Source of the DNA: Mucilaginibacter rigui
Lineage (GTDB): Bacteria; Bacteroidota; Bacteroidia; Sphingobacteriales; Sphingobacteriaceae
NCBI RefSeq assembly: GCF_014773275.1
Contig: NZ_JACWMW010000007.1
Location: forward strand, 54,437 to 118,436
Length of the DNA: 64,000 bases
Direction: 5' to 3'
In this document: positions 1 through 7,756 of the stretch, in pieces
How positions within the stretch are numbered: the first letter of the stretch is position 1
Layout: each line of letters begins with the position of its first letter
Position numbers and translations under genes: made by a program
The notes under the pieces: generated by a model
Told to the model about the DNA's origin: nothing
What the model saw: only the letters and a program-made list of their open reading frames with translations
Database searches by the model: none

Positions 1-1317
1 GGGAATGATTACATACAGGATAAAGAAATTGGCTTGCACTACCAACTACACCGTGGGATAGGTGTACACCAAACCAAGGCCAATGCAAAAGGGCAGCCCT
101 TAAAAGTAAGCATATTTGTAGGCGGCCCGCCCGCGCACCCGGTGGCTGCTGTGATGCCTTTACCCGAAGGCCTTTCTGAAATGACCTTTGGCGGTGCTTT
201 GGGTAACCGCCGTTTCCGTTATTTTTATGATAATGAAGGGTTCTGTATTTCTGCAGATGCCGATTTTGTGATAACCGGCACTGTTATGCCAATGGAGAAC
301 AAATCCGAAGGGCCTTTTGGTGATCATTTGGGTTATTACAGTTTGGCGCACCCGTTCCCGCTAATGAAGGTACATAACGTGTATCATAAAAAGGATGCGA
401 TTTGGTCGTTCACCGTGGTGGGCCGCCCACCGCAGGAGGATACCAGCTTTGGCGCGCTCATCCATGAGATAACCGGCAACGCTATCCCTAAAGAAATCCC
501 CGGACTGCATGCCGTTAACGCGGTTGATGCTGCCGGTGTACACCCGCTGTTGTTTGCTATTGGCAGCGAGCGCTACACGCCTTATGTTAAGGAACGGTAC
601 CCGCAGGAGATCATTACCATTGCCAACCATATTTTGGGCAAGGGCCAATTAAGCCTGGCCAAATACCTGTTTATTGCCGCTAAAGAGGATAACCCAAGTT
701 TGGATGTAAACGATATAGGCAGTTTCCTGAAACATATCCTGCAGCGTATCGACCTGACCCGCGACCTGCATTTTCATACCCGCACCACTATAGACACACT
801 CGATTATAGCGGCGACGGTCTGAACAGCGGTAGCAAGGTGGCTATTACCGTAGCCGGCGATATTAAGCGCGAACTTTGGAACGAATTACCATCATCATTC
901 GCGCTGCCGCAGCCTGTTAACCATTACAAAATAGTTATGCCGGGTGTGCTTGCGGTTGAAGTACCCAAAAACATCCGCGCCAGCGATATGGACCTGGTGC
1001 TGGAAATATTACAAGAAACTTTAGGCGAAGCAGAAACAAGCGGACTGCCCTTGATTGTGCTTTGTGATGATGCAGCCTTCACCGCGCAAAACCTGAATAA
1101 CTTTGTATGGGTAACCTTTACCCGCAGCAACCCAAGCCATGATATTTACGGCATCAATAGCTTTACCGAGCATAAGCACTGGGGCTGCAAGGGCCCGCTG
1201 ATCATAGACGCACGTATAAAACCCCACCATGCGCCCGTGCTGGAACGCGACCCGACAGTTGAAAAGCTGGTGGATAAGATGGGGGAAAAGGGTGGTGTGT
1301 TACATGGGATTATATAG
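1..1317 (+). CDS. UbiD-family decarboxylase (5' truncated by window edge)
   Basis: The reading frame is open from base 1, so the true start lies upstream and only 438 C-terminal residues are visible. They read as a UbiD-type (de)carboxylase, a family that uses prenylated FMN. The stretch with GGPPAHPVAAVMPLPEG, the ENKSEGPFGDHLGYYS block with conserved acidic residues, and the VVGRPPQEDTSFG segment are typical. The substrate cannot be told from sequence. Bacteroidota homologues are often annotated as menaquinone-pathway decarboxylases, but that is only family precedent. The gene ends in TAG and is followed by a repeat-filled spacer before dapA. Confidence 0.88.
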   Translation, partial: GNDYIQDKEIGLHYQLHRGIGVHQTKANAKGQPLKVSIFVGGPPAHPVAAVMPLPEGLSEMTFGGALGNRRFRYFYDNEGFCISADADFVITGTVMPMENKSEGPFGDHLGYYSLAHPFPLMKVHNVYHKKDAIWSFTVVGRPPQEDTSFGALIHEITGNAIPKEIPGLHAVNAVDAAGVHPLLFAIGSERYTPYVKERYPQEIITIANHILGKGQLSLAKYLFIAAKEDNPSLDVNDIGSFLKHILQRIDLTRDLHFHTRTTIDTLDYSGDGLNSGSKVAITVAGDIKRELWNELPSSFALPQPVNHYKIVMPGVLAVEVPKNIRASDMDLVLEILQETLGEAETSGLPLIVLCDDAAFTAQNLNNFVWVTFTRSNPSHDIYGINSFTEHKHWGCKGPLIIDARIKPHHAPVLERDPTVEKLVDKMGEKGGVLHGII

Positions 1318-1322
1318 CGATT

Positions 1323-1384
1323 GTCATGGTTAGCCTGTCGAACCATTAGCCGACTGTACAGGTCTTCGACAAGCTCAGACTGAC
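1323..1384. repeat. REP-like palindrome, family R1 copy 1
   Basis: Left arm gtcatggttagcctgtcgaa (1323-1342) faces right arm ttcgacaagctcagactgac (1365-1384), forming an imperfect stem. A better-conserved second copy lies after dapA at 2596-2667. It sits just after the UbiD stop codon, as REP elements usually do. Confidence 0.75.
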
Positions 1385-1441
1385 AAACTTTTTATCGCTG
1401 CCGCGAGTTTAGCGCAGCGTAACTCGTGGTGGGCATATGGC

Positions 1442-1500
1442 AAGCTTTCAGCTTGCGTCAGCTGAAAGCTGACCTTGGTGCACGTCACGAGCTGAAAGCT
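1442..1500. repeat. Repeated word gctgaaagct, one copy inverted
   Basis: The ten-base word gctgaaagct occurs at 1461-1470 and 1491-1500, and its inverse lies within aagctttcagctt near 1442-1454. The arms can pair, so transcripts would fold here. The element lies between the R1 and R2 palindromes in the UbiD-dapA spacer and encodes nothing recognisable. Confidence 0.55.
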
Positions 1501-1525
1501 CGCGACAGCAAATCCTTCCCTTTTG

Positions 1526-1617
1526 TTATCCTGAACGTAGTGAAGAATCTAATCGCCGACCTGCATATCCGGCTTGCAATGTTCGCTAATAGATCCTTCG
1601 CTATCGCTCAGGATGAC
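1526..1617. repeat. REP-like palindrome, family R2
   Basis: An arm containing atcctgaacgtagtgaag (1528 onward) mirrors an arm containing cttcgctatcgctcaggat (from about 1596). Frames through this repeat give the peptide FVILNVVKNL, which makes a spurious 86-codon open frame at 1426-1686. I treat it as an intergenic palindromic repeat. Confidence 0.75.
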
Positions 1618-1628
1618 AAAGTTGGCAC

Positions 1629-1660
1629 ATCCGCACATCTGCATATCCGCACATCTGCAC
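1629..1660. repeat. 16-bp direct tandem repeat
   Basis: The 15-mer atccgcacatctgca appears at 1629-1643 and again at 1645-1659, so the period is 16 bp. It lies 40 bp upstream of dapA. Similar 16-18 bp duplications recur in other spacers of this window. Confidence 0.7.
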
Positions 1661-1701
1661 ATTTTACTATCTTAGCAGCCTTATAATATATTTTCACGCA
1701 C

Positions 1702-2580
1702 ATGAACAAATTTCACGGAACAGGAGTTGCGATGGTCACTCCTTTTCAGGCAGACGGACAGGTAGACTATGATGCTTTACAAAAGCTGATAGATCACCTG
1801 ATTGATGGCGGGGTAGAATACCTGGTATCACTTGGTACAACCGGCGAAAGCGCCACATTAAGTAAGGAAGAGAAGAAGCAGATCTTTGCCTTTACTGCCA
1901 AGGCCGTGAATAAGCGTGTGTTATTGGTTGCCGGCATTGCAGGTAACAACACCCTGGAAACTGCTGCCGAAATGAAAGCATTTGACACAACGGGTTACGA
2001 TGCCATACTTTCGGCAAGTCCGCATTATAATAAACCAACACAGGAGGGTATTTACCAACATTACAAGGCACTGGCCGAAGCTGCGCCGCTTCCGATAATA
2101 TTATATAACGTACCAAGCCGCACAGGCAGCAGCGTTAGCGCTGAAACTACGGTAAGGCTGGCTACTGATTTTAAGAACATCATCGGGATAAAAGAGGCTT
2201 CGGGTAATTTTGAGCTGCTTAATCAACTGCTGCGCGATAAACCGGAAGATTTCCTGGTAATATCAGGCGATGACCCGATTAGCTTACAAATGATAGCCAT
2301 GGGTGGTGTAGGCGTAATATCTGTAGTGGGTAACGCATTGCCAAAGCAATTTTCTGATATGATAAGAAAATGCCTTAAAGGCGATTTTAAAGGTGCACAA
2401 CCTGCGCATTACAGCATGATAGAGTTTACCCGCCTGATGTTTGCCGAAGGCAGCCCCGCCGGTGTAAAAGCCGCTTTAAAGCAACTGGGCGTTTGCGGCG
2501 ACACTATACGTTTACCATTGGTAAATATTAGCGCAGATGCTGTAGAGAAGATAAAGAATCAGATTGGATTGATAGGGTAA
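1702..2580 (+). CDS. dapA: 4-hydroxy-tetrahydrodipicolinate synthase
   Basis: DapA condenses pyruvate with aspartate semialdehyde, the committed step to meso-diaminopimelate and lysine, in the cytoplasm. The protein is 292 residues, the usual length. It carries GTTGES (residues 45-50, carboxylate-binding threonines), the proton-relay tyrosine Y135 in LYNVPSRTG, and the Schiff-base lysine K164 in IGIKEASGNF. The start is an ATG with no Shine-Dalgarno sequence. The gene stands alone between repeat elements and ends before an R1 palindrome and a strong bidirectional terminator. Its product feeds the DAP-type MurE encoded at 15.1-16.6 kb. Confidence 0.97.
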   Translation: MNKFHGTGVAMVTPFQADGQVDYDALQKLIDHLIDGGVEYLVSLGTTGESATLSKEEKKQIFAFTAKAVNKRVLLVAGIAGNNTLETAAEMKAFDTTGYDAILSASPHYNKPTQEGIYQHYKALAEAAPLPIILYNVPSRTGSSVSAETTVRLATDFKNIIGIKEASGNFELLNQLLRDKPEDFLVISGDDPISLQMIAMGGVGVISVVGNALPKQFSDMIRKCLKGDFKGAQPAHYSMIEFTRLMFAEGSPAGVKAALKQLGVCGDTIRLPLVNISADAVEKIKNQIGLIG

Positions 2581-2595
2581 GCCCCAAAATTGCTT

Positions 2596-2667
2596 GTCAT
2601 GGTGAGCTTGTCGAACCATTAATGGGCTATTGCCTTTGCGCGCGTCCTTCGACAAGCTCAGGATGAC
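2596..2667. repeat. REP-like palindrome, family R1 copy 2
   Basis: Arms gtcatggtgagcttgtcgaa (2596-2615) and ttcgacaagctcaggatgac (2648-2667) match as inverted repeats at 18 of 20 positions. It is the same family as 1323-1384, so dapA is flanked by two copies in the same orientation. Confidence 0.8.
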
Positions 2668-2688
2668 CCAACGATAAGCACCACCAAT

Positions 2689-2724
2689 AAAAAATGCGGG
2701 TAGCCATGGCTACCCGCATTTTTT
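2689..2724. terminator. Bidirectional intrinsic terminator
   Basis: A near-perfect palindrome with stem aatgcgggtagcc/ggctacccgcatt is flanked by A-run and T-run, so it works as a hairpin plus U-tract on both strands. It separates the convergent dapA (+) and histone-H1-like gene (-). Confidence 0.9.
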
Positions 2725-2752
2725 ATTTAAAGTAAAATAACCTTTCGACTAT

Positions 2753-2929
2753 TTACGCTTTGTTTTTCGACTCCTGAACTTCAAGACGGATTGACTGCGC
2801 TAAGTTTTTTAGGTCTTGCATACCTTTACGAACACGCGTACCAGCAGCGCTGTTACCTTTGTTATAAAATTTGTCGGCATCAGCTTCAAGTGATGCAATC
2901 AGTTCTTTTACTTCAGTAAATTTTTTCAT
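2753..2929 (-). CDS. Histone H1-like small basic protein (58 aa)
   Basis: This small gene was found by reading the minus strand. It encodes 58 residues beginning MKKFTEVKELIASLEADADK, with AAGTRVRKGMQDLKNLAQ in the middle and a lysine-rich end. This matches the Bacteroidota histone-H1-like (Hc1-type) family, thought to bind DNA; the function here is inferred from the family. Unusually for this phylum, AAAGGAG sits 8 bases before the ATG, a good Shine-Dalgarno sequence, which suggests strong translation. It ends before the terminator shared with dapA. Confidence 0.88.
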   Translation of the reverse strand: MKKFTEVKELIASLEADADKFYNKGNSAAGTRVRKGMQDLKNLAQSIRLEVQESKNKA

Positions 2930-3289
2930 TGTGAATACTCCTTTAATTTTTGAGGTTTATTGTTTTAATTAAAGCTAATCTAAAGTGTTTTTTTTTAATA
3001 AAAAACTTTTAGAAGATAAAAATAGTGCCTCTAAATGGGTTTTTTTCCACATTTTACACTCATGGAGAGTCTAAAAACCTGCTGCTTTTCTAACCTTTGA
3101 ATTTGCTGTAAAACATCACAGCATTGTAATTTTTATCAATTTATTGTGTAAGGGGCAATATTTTTATTCTTCGTTTAAATAATTGCCACAATTGTTATTA
3201 AAAGCGTATTAATCAGGCCTTTCATTAAAAATCAAAAAGCCCTGCAAAAATTATGCGTGCTTGAACATTATTAGCAAGTTATCTTTATA
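2930..3289. other. AT-rich spacer upstream of the H1-like gene
   Basis: This 360-base stretch separates the divergently placed H1-like gene start from the 3' end of the oxoamine synthase gene. On the minus strand TAgcTTTA occurs some 40 bases before the H1-like start, a partial match to the TAnnTTTG element. No open frame with coding character, no RNA gene and no clear terminator for the oxoamine synthase gene was seen. Confidence 0.5.
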
Positions 3290-4534
3290 TTATGCTATAG
3301 CCATTTTATTCACTTTGTATTCTCCCTGGTTTAACCTGTCAGAAACTGCGCTAAAGGCATTTAGTGTGTGTTGCACATCATCAAGTGTGTGCAGGGCTGT
3401 TGGTATAAGGCGCAGCATAATTAATCCTTTAGGAATTACCGGATATACTACAATAGAGCAAAAGATGCCGTGCTTTTCCCGCAGTTCCATGGTGAGGCTT
3501 GTAGCCTCCGTAAGGTCGCCTTTTAAAAATACCGGGGTAACCATTGTATTGGTAACGCCAATATCAAACCCCTGTTCAACCAAGCCATTCTGCAGGGAAC
3601 GGGCAACAATCCAAAGGTTCTCACGCAATTGCGGGTTTGTTTTAAGCAATTCAAACCGTTTTTTTAAGCCTATTACCATTGGCATAGGCAGCGCCTTAGC
3701 AAATGTTTGCGAGCGCATATTATAACGCAAATAGCTGATTATACCGGCATCGGCAGCAATAAAAGCCCCTATACCTGCCATTGATTTGGCGAAGGTGCCA
3801 AAGTAAAGGTCAACGCCATCCACACAGTCCTGCGCCTCGTGCGTACCCGATCCTTTAAGCCCCATGGTACCAAAGCCATGGGCATCATCAACCAGCAGCC
3901 GAAATTTGTATTTATCCTTCAGGTTGATGATCTCTTTTAGCTTACCCTGTGCGCCCGACATGCCAAAAACGCCTTCGGTAATAACCAGTATGCCTCCGCC
4001 GGTTTGCTCAACCATACGCTGGGCGCGTTCCAGTTGCTTTTCAAAGCTTTCTATATCATTATGTTTATAAACAAAGCGCTTGCCCATGTGCAGGCGTACG
4101 CCATCAACAATGCAGGCGTGCGATTCGGCATCGTAAATAATTACGTCGTTGCGGTCAACCAGTGCATCTATGATAGATACCATCCCCTGATAGCCGTAAT
4201 TAAGCAGGAAAGCAGCCTCTTTGCCAACAAATTCGGCAAGGCTATCTTCCAGTTCCTCATGGTGTTTGGTATTGCCCGACATCATCCTGGCGCCCATTGG
4301 GTAAGCCATGCCATAATCGGCAGCTGCCAGCGCGTCGGCTTCACGCACTTCGGGGTGATTGGCCAGACCAAGGTAATTGTTAAGGCTCCAAACCAAATGG
4401 CTTTTACCTTTAAACATCATGTGCGGGTGTATCTCGCCTTCCAAGTGTGGAAAGGAGAAATAGCCATGTGACCACTTTTGGTGCTGCCCGATAGGGCCGC
4501 CCATATTTTTGTTTATCTTATCAAACAGATCCAA
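3290..4534 (-). CDS. Alpha-oxoamine synthase family PLP enzyme (serine palmitoyltransferase-like)
   Basis: This 414-residue fold-type I PLP enzyme belongs to the alpha-oxoamine synthases, which join an amino acid to an acyl-CoA with loss of CO2. Visible are LNNYLGLANHPEV, the VDDAHGFGTMG block (PLP-pocket Asp and His) and the Schiff-base lysine in FGTFAKSMAG. The start is TTG at 4534, since homologues begin with D-[IL]-F-[DE]-K-I and no ATG is near; an alternative is M11 at 4504. Possible jobs are serine palmitoyltransferase (sphingolipids), cysteate acyltransferase (sulfonolipids) or 2-amino-3-ketobutyrate CoA ligase. I cannot separate these from sequence alone. It lies downstream of ftsZ with its own promoter. 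Confidence 0.85.
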   Translation of the reverse strand: MDLFDKINKNMGGPIGQHQKWSHGYFSFPHLEGEIHPHMMFKGKSHLVWSLNNYLGLANHPEVREADALAAADYGMAYPMGARMMSGNTKHHEELEDSLAEFVGKEAAFLLNYGYQGMVSIIDALVDRNDVIIYDAESHACIVDGVRLHMGKRFVYKHNDIESFEKQLERAQRMVEQTGGGILVITEGVFGMSGAQGKLKEIINLKDKYKFRLLVDDAHGFGTMGLKGSGTHEAQDCVDGVDLYFGTFAKSMAGIGAFIAADAGIISYLRYNMRSQTFAKALPMPMVIGLKKRFELLKTNPQLRENLWIVARSLQNGLVEQGFDIGVTNTMVTPVFLKGDLTEATSLTMELREKHGIFCSIVVYPVIPKGLIMLRLIPTALHTLDDVQHTLNAFSAVSDRLNQGEYKVNKMAIA

Positions 4535-4562
4535 AATGTATATTCTTAGTATAAATGTTGTG

Positions 4563-4595
4563 CAAATATAACCCTTAGCAAAGTGCGGCCCTAAA
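4563..4595 (-). promoter_or_regulatory. Promoter of the oxoamine synthase gene
   Basis: On the minus strand TATATTTG (4570-4563) matches the Bacteroidota -7 element TAnnTTTG exactly. TTTA lies 21 bases upstream in the -33 position. Transcription would begin about 20 bases before the TTG start, so the gene need not depend on dcw transcription. Confidence 0.6.
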
Positions 4596-4621
4596 CTTTA
4601 TCAATTATGATATAGTTATAA

Positions 4622-4652
4622 CAAAAAAGCCCCTGCATTGTTGCGAGGGGCC
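4622..4652 (-). terminator. Intrinsic terminator after ftsZ
   Basis: Read on the minus strand, gcccct...aggggc (arms 4646-4651 and 4629-4634) forms a GC-rich stem followed by six T. It marks the end of the dcw transcript directly after ftsZ. Confidence 0.82.
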
Positions 4653-4674
4653 TTGTATTTGGGTTTACAATCAA

Positions 4675-6279
4675 TTAGTCAACGTTATCGTGCAAAAAAG
4701 AGTTGTTGTTCCTGATCTCTGTTTTGCCATCGCTATCCGGCAGTAAAGAGAACCGCGATACCTGGCTTTCGTCAGACGCGGGGGTTTGCTGCAAGGCAAT
4801 TTCTTTACGTTTATAAGCAGGGATATTCTCCAGCTCCTGAATGTTACCGTTGCGCAGTTTCATGCTCAGGTCTTTTAAACGCATAATGCGCTCGCGCGAT
4901 TTACGCAGTTGCTCTTCTATTGATTCATCTGTTTTATTATCGTCGGCATTAACAACCTCAGGTTCAGGCTCCGGCTCAGGTGCCCTTACTTCGGCAACGG
5001 CCGGTTCAAAGTTCATCACGGTTTCGGTAACCTTAAAAGTAAAGTCAGATGGCTCGTTTTCCTCAACAGATGGGGCCTCTTCGTTCAGGTCGTACCTGAT
5101 GATATTTTTATCAGCTGCGTCCTGCTCTTCGGCGCGGGCAAACAGGTCAAATAAACCGGTTTGTTTTGGCTCGTCCTTCAGTTTCATATATGGGCTGGCA
5201 TCCATCTCGGCATCAGCTTTAACCGGGGTAATAAATTCATTTACCGGTTTTACCAATGGCTCGTTCTCTGGCACCAGCATTGATACCACTTTTTTGTTAC
5301 TGTTCTCTTTTTCGCGCTCGTCTTTAGTTTGGAAACCTGTAGCTATGATAGTTACAGATAGTTTTTCGCCAAGGTTTTCATCAACGCAGTTACCCCATAT
5401 CAGGTCGGCAGCTAAACCGGCTTCTTCCTGTATATAATCGGTAATAATGCTCACCTCATCCATCGTAACCTCTTTAAGGCCCGAGCTTATGTTCAGCAGG
5501 ATGTAACGTGCACCTTCAATTTCATTATCCTTCAACAATGGAGATGACAAAGCACCTTCCACCGCTTTTAAAGCACGATTTTCGCCTTCAGCAGTACTGC
5601 TACCCATAATGGATACACCACTGTCTTTCATTACCGTACGCACATCCTTAAAGTCGACGTTTATATAACCCGGCAGTGTAATGATCTCAGCAATACCTTT
5701 TGCAGCTGTAGTTAAAATATCATCGGCCTGGCCAAAAGCCGAGCTCATGGTTAGGTTGCCAAATATCTGACGCAGCCTGTCGTTTGAGATCACCAGGAAA
5801 GAATCTACATATTTTTTCAACTCTTCCATACCCGCATCGGCCTGCATTTTACGGCGTTTGCCTTCAAATGAGAAAGGTGTGGTGATAATACCTACGGTAA
5901 GGATATCAAGTTCGCGTGCGGCTTTGGCAATAATAGGGCTTGCGCCTGTACCGGTACCACCACCCATACCTGCGGTAATGAACAGCATTTTGGTGTTAGA
6001 GCCAAGCATCTGCTTAATATCGTCGATATTCTCGATCGCCGAATTTTTACCTACCTCGGGGATAGAGCCTGCACCCATACCTTCGGTTAAACTTGCGCCT
6101 AACTGTACTTTATTGGGGATAGGGCTTAACTCAAGCGCCTGTGCATCGGTGTTACAAATAATGAAATCAACACCGGTGATCCCTTGCCTGTACATATGGT
6201 TTACTGCGTTACCGCCGCCACCGCCAACACCAATTACTTTGATGATAGACGATTTTTCCTTTAACATCTCAAACTGCAT
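4675..6279 (-). CDS. ftsZ: Cell division protein FtsZ
   Basis: FtsZ is the tubulin-like GTPase that forms the division ring. The nucleotide-binding loops are visible as VGGGGGNA (about 18-25) and the tubulin signature GGGTGTG (106-112). The GTPase core runs to about residue 330. A long acidic, low-complexity linker (about 335-510) follows, and the last residues FLHDNVD resemble the C-terminal peptide that binds FtsA. At 534 residues it is much longer than the E. coli protein (383), because of the linker, as is usual in Bacteroidota. It is last in the dcw cluster, 126 bp after ftsA, with a terminator behind it. Confidence 0.97.
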   Translation of the reverse strand: MQFEMLKEKSSIIKVIGVGGGGGNAVNHMYRQGITGVDFIICNTDAQALELSPIPNKVQLGASLTEGMGAGSIPEVGKNSAIENIDDIKQMLGSNTKMLFITAGMGGGTGTGASPIIAKAARELDILTVGIITTPFSFEGKRRKMQADAGMEELKKYVDSFLVISNDRLRQIFGNLTMSSAFGQADDILTTAAKGIAEIITLPGYINVDFKDVRTVMKDSGVSIMGSSTAEGENRALKAVEGALSSPLLKDNEIEGARYILLNISSGLKEVTMDEVSIITDYIQEEAGLAADLIWGNCVDENLGEKLSVTIIATGFQTKDEREKENSNKKVVSMLVPENEPLVKPVNEFITPVKADAEMDASPYMKLKDEPKQTGLFDLFARAEEQDAADKNIIRYDLNEEAPSVEENEPSDFTFKVTETVMNFEPAVAEVRAPEPEPEPEVVNADDNKTDESIEEQLRKSRERIMRLKDLSMKLRNGNIQELENIPAYKRKEIALQQTPASDESQVSRFSLLPDSDGKTEIRNNNSFLHDNVD

Positions 6280-6343
6280 AATCCTTATTTTCAGCTATAT
6301 GTATTCTGATGAATAGATAGTTTTTCTTAATGTAATAATAACG

Positions 6344-6388
6344 CTTTTTCCACAAGCTTTTTCCACAAATGTGCACAATGTGGAAAAG
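6344..6388. promoter_or_regulatory. Repeated ttttCCACA boxes between ftsA and ftsZ
   Basis: The word ctttttccacaa occurs at 6344-6355 and 6357-6368, and an inverted copy tgtggaaaag occurs at 6379-6388, with tgtgcaca between. TTTTCCACA is one mismatch from the DnaA box TTATCCACA. The array lies in the only sizeable gap of the late dcw cluster. It could bind DnaA or form a hairpin; neither is shown. Confidence 0.45.
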
Positions 6389-6405
6389 TTAGCAGATGTG
6401 AATAA

Positions 6406-7752
6406 TTATTTCAAAAAGTCCTCATCTTTGATATCATCCTTAATAAATTTCTTACCCGATTCCAGTATTTTACCCAATAAACCAAATTTGCGGTCGTCGG
6501 TGTATTTAACTTTTTCTGCTTTAACCGCTGCGGCAGGTGTTTGTACAACATCGTTATACTCCATTTTTTGGATACCTTTTATCAAAAGGCCTATACCTGT
6601 TGCAAATGTTGGGCTTTGCAGGTCTTCGTATATATTTTTCGGCAAAAACTCGTTTTTGGCCAAATGCTCGTTAGGGTAACCCACGCGGCAATCTAAACCG
6701 GTTACGTATTCTATTAACTGGGTTAGGTGCTTTAACTGCGCACCGCCACCGGTTACCACAATACCTGCAATAAGTTTCTTTTCGTAGCCGGATGATTTGA
6801 TCTCGTAGTACACATGTTCTACAATTTCTTCCATCCGCGCCTGGATCACAAAAGCAAGGTTTTTAACTGAGATCTCTTTTGGTTCGCGGCCTCGCAAGCC
6901 CGGTACGCAAACTATTTCGTTCTCTTTGTTTTCTTCTGCCAAAGCAGATCCGAACCTTACTTTCAGTTGCTCGGCAATGTTACGCATTACGGAACAACCC
7001 TCACGGATATCCTCTGTTACGCTATTACCACCAAACGGGATAACCGCTGTATGGCGGATGATACCTTCGTGGAATATGGCCACATCTGTTGTACCACCAC
7101 CTATATCTACTAAAACCACACCGGCTTCTTTTTCCTCGTCGCTCAACACAGATTCCGACGATGCTAAAGGCTCCAGTATCAATTCCTGGCTTTCCAGCTG
7201 GGCTTTGTTAACGCATTTTACAATGTTTTTTATAGCGGTTACCTGGCCGGATATAATGTGGAAGTTTGCTTCCAAACGCACGCCTGCCATACCGATCGGG
7301 TCTTTTACACCCGGCTCGTTATCTACCGTAAACTCCTGTGGTAATACGTGAATGATTTCCTCGCCCGGAGGCATCACCAGGTTGTACATATCTTCAACCA
7401 GCTTATCAATATCCTTGCGGCTTATTTCGGAGCTTAGGTCTTTACGGGTAATTAAACCACGATGCTGCAAGCTTTTTATATGCTGACCGGCTATCCCTAC
7501 GTTCACTATCCTGATCTCGACGTTTGACTGCGTACCCGCAATATCAACCGCTGCTGTGATACCCTGTACGGTTTTATCAATATTTGATACCATACCACGC
7601 GTAACCCCTGCCGACTCGGCTTTACCTATACCCAATACCTCTATTTTGCCGTTTTTGCTCCTGCGGCCAACTATCGCGCAAATTTTAGTGGTTCCAATAT
7701 CAAGGCCTACTACAATTGGCGAACTCTTTTCTTGTGTTGAACTTTTGTCCAT
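6406..7752 (-). CDS. ftsA: Cell division protein FtsA
   Basis: FtsA is the actin-fold ATPase that anchors FtsZ to the membrane and recruits late division proteins. The phosphate-1 motif GLDIGTTKICAIVG lies at about residues 15-28, and phosphate-2 appears as VLVDIGGGTTDVAIF near the middle. The C-terminal stretch with FGLLGKILESGKKFIKD can form the amphipathic membrane-targeting helix. Length 448 is normal. It follows ftsQ with a 4-base gap, so the two are co-transcribed. Confidence 0.96.
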   Translation of the reverse strand: MDKSSTQEKSSPIVVGLDIGTTKICAIVGRRSKNGKIEVLGIGKAESAGVTRGMVSNIDKTVQGITAAVDIAGTQSNVEIRIVNVGIAGQHIKSLQHRGLITRKDLSSEISRKDIDKLVEDMYNLVMPPGEEIIHVLPQEFTVDNEPGVKDPIGMAGVRLEANFHIISGQVTAIKNIVKCVNKAQLESQELILEPLASSESVLSDEEKEAGVVLVDIGGGTTDVAIFHEGIIRHTAVIPFGGNSVTEDIREGCSVMRNIAEQLKVRFGSALAEENKENEIVCVPGLRGREPKEISVKNLAFVIQARMEEIVEHVYYEIKSSGYEKKLIAGIVVTGGGAQLKHLTQLIEYVTGLDCRVGYPNEHLAKNEFLPKNIYEDLQSPTFATGIGLLIKGIQKMEYNDVVQTPAAAVKAEKVKYTDDRKFGLLGKILESGKKFIKDDIKDEDFLK

Positions 7753-7756
7753 ATAC

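Noticed and set aside
160..351. Antisense open frames inside UbiD, ftsZ, atpD, ilvB and other genes
   Set aside because: They are shadows of well-supported coding sequences in other frames and show no family similarity.
1426..1686. 86-codon open frame upstream of dapA
   Set aside because: It runs through palindromic repeats and yields the well-known spurious peptide FVILNVVKNL; no protein family fits.
3290..4534. BioF (8-amino-7-oxononanoate synthase)
   Set aside because: The fold family is the same, but no biotin gene is near and the N-terminal region is of the Bacteroidota serine-palmitoyltransferase/Kbl-like type.
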